Assembly: GCA_030141605.1 (NCBI GenBank)
Contig: JAQGDQ010001053.1
Span: forward strand, 1-64,000
Source: Tubiluchus corallicola
Taxonomy: Eukaryota > Priapulida > Priapulimorpha > Priapulimorphida > Tubiluchidae
DNA length: 64,000 bases
Direction: 5' to 3'
A model generated the notes under the pieces. It did no database searches and was not told the DNA's origin. It saw nothing but the letters and a program-made list of their open reading frames with translations. Shown here piece by piece: positions 58,050-64,000 of this stretch; position 1 is the first letter of the stretch, and each line of letters opens with the position of its first letter. Both the position numbers and the translations under genes were made by a program.

Positions 58050-59872
58050 TGCTCCCTTCATGCTCATGGATCAGCCACCAGACTAAAAAAACGCTGCTGT
58101 TATACTTACTGGAAACCCTCCATGTTCTTGGATCAGCCACCAGACTCAAAAAGCCGCTGTTATACTTACTGGAAACCCTCCGTGCTCTTGGATCAGCCAC
58201 CAGACTCAAAAGGCTGCTGTTATACTTGCTGGAAACCCTCCATGCTCTTGAATCAGCCACCAGACTCAAAAAACGCTGCTGTTATGCTTACTGGAAGCCC
58301 TCCATGCTCTTGGATCAGCCACCAGACTCAAAAAGCTGCTGTTATACTTACTGGAAACCCTCCGTGCTCTTGGATCAGCCACCAGACTTAAAAGGCTGCT
58401 GTTATACTTACTGGAAACCCTCCATGCTCTTGAATCAGCCACCAGATTCAAAAACGCTGCTGTTATGCTTACTGGAAACCCTTCTTGCTCTTGGATCAGC
58501 CACCAGACTCAAAAAGCTGCTATTATACTTACTTGAAACCCTCCATGCTCTTGGATCAGCCACCAGACTCAAAAACGCTGCTGTTATGCTTACTGGAAAC
58601 CCTCCATGCTCTTGGATCAGCCACCAGACTCAAAAAGCTGCTGTTACACTTACTGGAAACCCTTCATGCTCTTGGATCAGCCACCAGACTCAAAAAGCTG
58701 CTGTTATACTTACTGAAAACCCTCCATGCTCTTGGATCAGCCACCAGATTCAAAAACGCTGCTGTTATGCTTACTGGAAGCCCTCCATGCTCTTGGATCA
58801 GCCACCAGACTCAAAAACGCTGCTGTTATACTCACTAGAAACCCTCCATGCTCTTGGATCAGCCACCAGACTAAAAAAACGCTGCTGTTAAACTTACTAG
58901 AAACCCTCCATGCTCTTGGATCAGCCACCAGACTCAAAAGCGCTGCTGTTATGCTTACTGGAAACCCTCCATGCTCTTGGATCAGCCACCAGACTCAAAA
59001 ACGCTGCTGTTATGCTTACTGGAAGCCCTCCATGCTCTTGGATCAGCCACCAGACTCAAAAAGCTGCTGTTATACTTACTGGAAACCCTCCGTGCTCTTG
59101 GATCAGCCACCAGATTTAAAAGGCTGCTGTTATACTTACTGGAAACCCTCCATGCTCTTGAATCAGCCACCAGATTCAAAAACGCTGCTGTTATGCTTAC
59201 TGGAAACCCTTCTTGCTCTTGGATCAGCCACCAGACTCAAAAAGCTGCTGTTATACTTACTTGAAACCCTCCATGCTCTTGGATCAGCCACCAGATTCAA
59301 AAACGCTGCTGTTATGCTTACTGGAAACCCTTCTTGCTCTTGGATCAGCCACCAGACTCAAAAAGCTGCTGTTATACTTACTTGAAACCCTCCATGCTCT
59401 TGGATCAGCCACCAGACTCAAAAACGCTGCTGTTATGCTTACTGGAAACCCTCCATGCTCTTGGATCAGCCACCAGACTCAAAAAGCTGCTGTTACACTT
59501 ACTGGAAACCCTTCATGCTCTTGGATCAGCCACCAGACTCAAAAAGCTGCTGTTATACTTACTGAAAACCCTCCATGCTCTTGGATCAGCCACCAGATTC
59601 AAAAACGCTGCTGTTATGCTTACTGGAAGCCCTCCATGCTCTTGGATCAGCCACCAGACTCAAAAACGCTGCTGTTATACTCACTAGAAACCCTCCATGC
59701 TCTTGGATCAGCCACCAGACTAAAAAAACGCTGCTGTTATACTTACTAGAAACCCTCCATGCTCTTGGATCAGCCACCAGACTCAAAAGCGCTGCTGTTA
59801 TGCTTACTGGAAACCCTCCATGCTCTTGGATCAGCCACCAGACTCAAAAACGCTGCTGTTATACTTACTGGA
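58050..59872. repeat. 61-bp minisatellite, about 30 units, with higher-order repetition
   Basis: Same unit as 28900-29256. A run of variant units near 58440-58890 recurs almost exactly at 59290-59770 (shift about 850 bases, 14 units), so the array grew by block duplication. On the minus strand most units carry GTAAGTAT or GTAAGCAT. Confidence 0.93.
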
Positions 59873-59875
59873 AAT

Positions 59876-60080
59876 GCAGTTTTGCCTGCAACTGAAAATA
59901 TTGCCTATGCGTAATGGAGTTTAGTAAATTCTTCTGAATCTAAATTAATGCCAAGACCAAGTCCTATTTCAATTAATTGCTCCATATTCATACTAGAAAT
60001 TTCATTAAGCGTATACCACAATGGCACTTGTTCTGATGCATCTGGTAGTTTGGAAATTACATGGTACTCACACACTGAAA
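59876..60080 (-). pseudogene. Exon-like segment of unknown family, copy 2, with stop
   Basis: Counterpart of 29458-29256, starting C-E-Y-H-V-I-S-K-L-P-D-A. It has Y-A-stop near its 3' end and a changed internal donor (GGCATT instead of GGTAAG). Confidence 0.4.
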
Positions 60081-60174
60081 GCTAATTAATTTTATTTTAT
60101 TTACAGAATTTTTTAATGATACAGTTCACAATGCTTTAAAACTCTGTTATTTAATAGCTCCTTGAATACTGAAG

Positions 60175-60500
60175 ACTAGCACCATCTAGTGGCTGATCTT
60201 GTAGTAATATGTAGTGCAATATATCAATTTTTTAGAATGCTGTTTAGTGGCACCACCTAGTGTCTGACTTTGTAGTAGTTGTAGTAATCTGCTGTGGAGC
60301 ATCAGTGCTTTAATTGAATTGCTAATTGTTGGCGCCATCTAGTGGGTAATTTTGTAGTAATATGAGATCAGTTATCTCAATTTTTTTTTAATACTGGTGG
60401 CAGGAGCCATCTAGTAGCATACTTTGTAGTAATATGTACTAGAGTATCACAAGTTTACTTGAATTTCTCATTGCTGGCGCTATCAGGTATCCGATTTTAC
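60175..60500. repeat. Degenerate ~100-bp tandem repeat, copy 2
   Basis: Counterpart of 29610-29960 with the same GGCGCCATCTAGTGG and TTTGTAGTAATATG motifs. Confidence 0.7.
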
Positions 60501-60760
60501 AGTAATACTTGGTCAGCTATCTCAATTTTTCTTGAATGGTGAAAGTGGATGTATTACCACTAGTCTAAAACTAAAATACTCAAAGTTGCTTAATGGTTCC
60601 TTAAAAGAGTAAGATATTGATTGAAATTGTCTGACTGAATTGATAACAAGGCAAAATGCAAAAAAATGCGTCACAAAACATCATATTTTTAAGCACGAAA
60701 GTAAAAATCAAAATTTGATCACAAAAACCAGTACAAAAAAGGCTTTAAGAGAACAATAAA

Positions 60761-61476
60761 ACACATTCACATTCATAATTTACACATTCATAAAAGATAT
60801 AATAGTGAAATATTGAGAAACAGAAAAAATCATGTCACGATAAGCAATAATTAAGTCTTCTTCTAATGTCCTCTTAATTTAGTCTCAACGCATTTTGTGA
60901 CTTACACTGTACAATGTAATCCAAAAAATATTTTAGCACTAAGATTTTATATGAATACAAATGTGCAAAATTTATGTAGGCTAAAACAATAATAAAACTA
61001 GCAAATCTGTATCACACTCTGTATCACAAGGTTGTCTACGAATCTGCAAAATTAATGTAGGCCTAAATGTTAGCAAATTCAAAAAATCGGTTTTCAAATT
61101 TAAAAAATGATGTAGACCTACAAGTTAACAAAGCTAACAAATTTGTCTCAAAATCTGCAATATTAATGTAGGCCTAAATGTTAACAAAACTAAGAATCCA
61201 GACTAAAGAATATGCAAAATTATTAACTACCAAGATACTCATTGAAATCGATCTTAGATCAGCAATCAGAAGTAAATGTCACCTTAAACTTGACCACCCT
61301 TTGTCTCACAAACAAACTGTCTTGAAGCTTTAAAAAAAACCTTCCCCTGCAACTGTAACACAAAACAACAAAATGAGAGATTTTTTTCCATTCCAAATCA
61401 ATTGCTTCTGACACAGTAAATATATTTTATATTAAGCTGTCATCGTACAGATTTCTGAGTTAGTTATTAGATGACT
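60761..61476. other. 3' flank of gene C
   Basis: AT-rich. It contains a loose short repetition of GCAAAATTAATGTAGGCCTA-type segments (60970-61200), four or so units. No exon is supported. Confidence 0.45.
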
Positions 61477-62041
61477 TCATCGTTTTCCCTGTTGAAACCT
61501 AGCATCATTTTTATCATAAATGCTGTTCTTGTGTTCAATGTCCCCACGTTTAGCATACAAACTATTCAGATGTTCTATTCCACCTGGAACTGATTTGTTG
61601 CTCTTTGCATAAATGCTGTTATAATGCTCACTTGTACTTGGACCACTATCGTAAATACTGTTCACACGTGCTGAATTTCCACGTTCAGAGTTTACAGTTG
61701 TATCATACAAGCTGTTAGCTCGCACTGTTGGTTCTTGTTTGTCATCATAAAAGCTTGTAATATCTTCATAAGTTGGCGCAGTTTCAGCAATTCTTGCATT
61801 TGTTCGCTTAGCTTTATTTAGCCTTGCATAGTTACTTTTATCAATGTTAACGTGAGGTATCTCGTGTAAATGATTGTATATATCTGTAGTGTTGTTCCTT
61901 TGATACTCAGGTTGTCCAGATTTGGGATGACCGGTCAAGGATGGATGACTTCCTCGAGCTTCTGACTGACGATATGAAGTTGGACGATCAATGACAGCAT
62001 CGTATGTGTTTGTATCATCTGTTCTCTTCTGCACACGAACC
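61477..62041 (-). CDS. Gene C: tail exon with repeated N-S-I/L-Y motifs
   Basis: 565 nt ending in TGA. The last 80 or so residues contain five N-S-[IL]-Y-[DA] motifs 13-27 residues apart, several with H or V two residues before Asn and K after. The regular repetition suggests multiplied docking sites for one SH2 or PTB partner. Confidence 0.8.
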
Positions 62042-62530
62042 CTGAAACAAAGAAATGTGCTAAAATGAAGGAGACAAATCTGGTAAACAAGTCTTGATCA
62101 GTGGTGAGCATTCGATTCGAGCGAGTTTTTTTACTGCTAGCAGAATCTTGTTTGAGAACAAAAAAACGAACTAGGTAAGGTTCTAGCTGGCGATTAAAAC
62201 AGTGACTATTATGATAGCAACACAAGTGTGTCGTCAGATAAACTTAACCTTTGACCTATGCATGATCATCATCAATTATGACACTGGGAAAAGACAAGTT
62301 AAAGAAAGAGATTTTCAGAAACAATACTATAATATAATTATGATCATGAACTGCTTGATATGTTGCTATTAGAGGAGCGACGTTCAGCAAAAAAAGCAAA
62401 TAATTAAATAAATTAATTAATTAAAAACTGCTCAACCTTTTGACCTTCCAAAAGTAACAAACCGCTGCAGCGATGCATACAATCAAGATGGAAGTAGGTA
62501 CAATGATGAATATCAACGTTGTCGTTAAAT
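61477..62530 (-). CDS. Gene C: transmembrane receptor 3' end with multi-tyrosine tail (partial)
   Basis: Two minus-strand exons: 62530-62437 (transmembrane, phase 1 start, phase 2 end, donor GTTGAG) and 62041-61477 (tail, acceptor TTTCAG, stop TGA). The membrane segment is L-I-F-I-I-V-P-T-S-I-L-I-V-C-I-A-A-A-V-C-Y-F-W followed by K-V-K-R. The tail has 187 complete codons and at least 13 tyrosines: Y-D-A-V, Y-N-H-L, S-N-Y-A-R-L (a strict ITIM), P-T-Y-E-D-I, then five repeats of N-S-I/L-Y-D/A. The ectodomain exons must lie beyond 64000. Phase and tail style resemble gene D. A signalling receptor recruiting SH2 proteins is the inference. Confidence 0.8.
62437..62530 (-). CDS. Gene C: transmembrane exon
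   Basis: 94 nt, acceptor TTTACAG. It encodes T-T-T then about 23 hydrophobic residues and a basic stop-transfer K-V-K-R whose Arg codon is completed in the tail exon. Confidence 0.8.
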
Positions 62531-62717
62531 CTGTAAAAAGAAATCAGTCTCATATTGTTCATAGTTTTAGTTTCTAGCTACTAAGCAATGATGTAACGAA
62601 CTCGCTGATGTATAACATAGAAGAAAATTCAGTCTAGAAAAAGGAAAAGCGAAAATTTCTCATTGAAAATGTTGAAAATGTTTCAGATACTTACTTAGGA
62701 TTTGATAGGGATTAGAG

Positions 62718-63039
62718 CAATGGTGGCTCGTGTATAGGTACTGCTGTACTGCAGCACCCCCTGTTTTCACTCATTATTATATGTAATATTCAATATAATA
62801 AGTCGTTTTTCTTTATTTCTTTTTTTATACTTTTGTATTTCATACTTTAGAGTATTCGCACGAAAACAATATTTTTTGTTTAAGATGTTACCAGGTTTAT
62901 GTATAAAACTGTTTAATTACAAATTATAATATTAAAATTACATAATTATGTTTGCTTCATTTTACACAGTATTAAAACAACGGCTAATTTTTTTTAATTT
63001 TGCGGCACCCCCACAAATTTTAGCTACGAGCCGTCACTG
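62718..63039. mobile_element. Non-autonomous hAT-like element
   Basis: The ends CAATGGTGGCTCGTGTA and TAGCTACGAGCCGTCACTG form imperfect inverted repeats, with GCAGCACCCCC and GCGGCACCCCC inside. Flanks GATTAGAG and GAGTAGAT agree at six of eight positions, a decayed target duplication. About 322 bp with no frame. Confidence 0.55.
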
Positions 63040-63243
63040 GAGTAGATTTTTTATTTTCGTAACCTTGAGAGTGCAACACACGAGTGAGTTGAAAAGTGAA
63101 ATAAAATAATAAAGGAATACAACAAAAAGAGTGCAAATTGAAACAAAGTGATGACAATAATATAAGTAGAACATTACGGCAGAAACACAAAGAACTAAGA
63201 TAGCTGCTCACAAGTGTCTGTTATAAAGTAAAATTTGCTAAAA

Positions 63244-63438
63244 TCAACATGACAGCCGTTTTTTAATTAATTTTCTGTTGCCAGCATTTACAGTAGGAGC
63301 ATCATTCACATGTGATGATAGTTTATTCCATAAACTTACAACTCTGTTGCTGAAGAAATGTTTAAACCAAGTAAGTGAGCTTTTTTTTACTTGTAATTTT
63401 AGACGGTGGCCCATTTGACAGGACTTAGTAAGCAACAA
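63244..63438 (-). pseudogene. C-terminal end of a LINE ORF2
   Basis: The minus-strand frame reads F-K-H-F-F-S-N-R-V-V-S-L-W-N-K-L-S, then H-V, A-P-T-V-N-A and K-x-x-L. This is the conserved end of L2/CR1-type ORF2 proteins (F-F-x-x-R-x-x-x-x-W-N-x-L-P). Only this 5'-truncated tail is present. Confidence 0.72.
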
Positions 63439-63529
63439 CAGCGTTTATAATTTATAGTCTATCCATCAAAGATGTGAAACATTTGAGTGAATATTAAGGA
63501 GCGTTCAGACCTAGAGATATCTCTTGCAA

Positions 63530-64000
63530 CATGCAGGGGCGTCGTGCACCCAAAAAAAATTGGGGGGGGGGGGGGGGCGACTGTATATAATGGCGGAACT
63601 TAACTGTTTAAAAAACGTATAATTTTGAAAACAATGAACAGTATTTTGCGTGCAAGAAAAACGATTTATTTATTCCCAACTGGCATTTAACTTAAAGCTA
63701 TAGCAACGGAAACTTAATTAAAATTAAAAATTGCTGCCAACATGTTGCACAACTTCTCTCTCAGGGTAGAGTTGCACTGGTGAACGGCTTAGCAACTTCT
63801 CTCGCAGCTTGTTGTGCAATTTCCCAATGAGAATAAAGTTGCACAGTGTGACCCGCCAGCAATATTGGCAATATCCAAGACGGAAAGCAGATGCGTTAAC
63901 ACAAGACTAAACTTTCTGATCCTAACATCCCCACGTGTGTCTCAAAACGTACGAAATAAAGTAATTACAGTCAATTATTTACTGTTGAAAACTTGGCCAA
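63530..64000. mobile_element. Start of a further DNA-transposon-like repeat
   Basis: CAGGGGCGTCGTGCACCCAA followed by a G run, also seen at 22932 (CAGGGGCATCGTGCACCCAA). The right end is outside the window. Class uncertain. Confidence 0.3.

Larger units (their letters stand above)
57930..60760. repeat. Tandem duplication, copy 2 (right block)
   Basis: Counterpart of 28840-30200. Copy 2 goes from its gene B upstream region to this block with only about 100 unrelated bases between, where copy 1 has 12.6 kb with genes D and E. Confidence 0.8.

Noticed and set aside
57953-58891. A 312-codon open frame
   Set aside because: It is the 61-bp minisatellite read through; all three plus frames are open because the unit lacks stops. 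No splice context or domain.

Overview
The window is nuclear DNA from an invertebrate animal. Evidence: AT-rich sequence, spliced genes with GT/AG introns and phase-1 domain exons (Ig, C1q, CUB, SUEL lectin), non-LTR and LTR retrotransposon debris, hAT-like and Helitron-like elements, and many micro- and minisatellites. The phylum cannot be fixed from this stretch. Ig-plus-C1q secreted proteins are known from molluscs (VIgL/QREP-type), but other phyla are not excluded.

The backbone is a tandem duplication of about 30 kb. Copy 1 (about 1-16250 and 28840-30200) matches copy 2 (about 32030-57830 and 57930-60760). Each copy carries a minus-strand gene for a secreted Ig/C1q protein. In copy 2 the gene (B, 55986 down to 31277) can be rebuilt completely from 11 exons: signal peptide, three small Cys-rich modules, three Ig domains and a C-terminal C1q domain, 576 aa. 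Every internal junction is phase 1 and every reading frame closes. In copy 1 the gene (A) keeps the Ig exons and two C1q exons, but its signal-peptide exon has lost its splice donor, the Cys-rich modules are missing, and its last exon should lie just left of base 1.

Between copy 1's gene A and the minisatellite lies about 12.6 kb absent from copy 2. It holds a plus-strand secreted Cys-rich ligand of Dickkopf/prokineticin (colipase-fold) type (gene E, 16777-19123, duplicated last exon) and a minus-strand receptor (gene D, 26998-20588): SUEL lectin, CUB, Ser/Thr stalk, one transmembrane helix and a tail with four tyrosine motifs. At the right end, gene C (minus strand, 62530-61477) supplies a transmembrane exon and a 187-residue tail rich in tyrosines with repeated N-S-I/L-Y motifs; its ectodomain lies beyond 64000.

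The introns of gene B (44-56 kb) are loaded with insertions: two Helitron-like elements, a 104-bp minisatellite, a GA/TA microsatellite, an LTR-retroelement 3' remnant, an L2/CR1-like LINE with a 2A-like motif but no reverse transcriptase, and a separate RT fragment. Together this looks like a fast-evolving cluster of recognition molecules, secreted Ig-C1q proteins beside lectin/CUB and tyrosine-tailed receptors, consistent with innate immune or self/non-self recognition. That role is inference from domain content and from amino-acid changes concentrated in the C1q exons relative to their introns.
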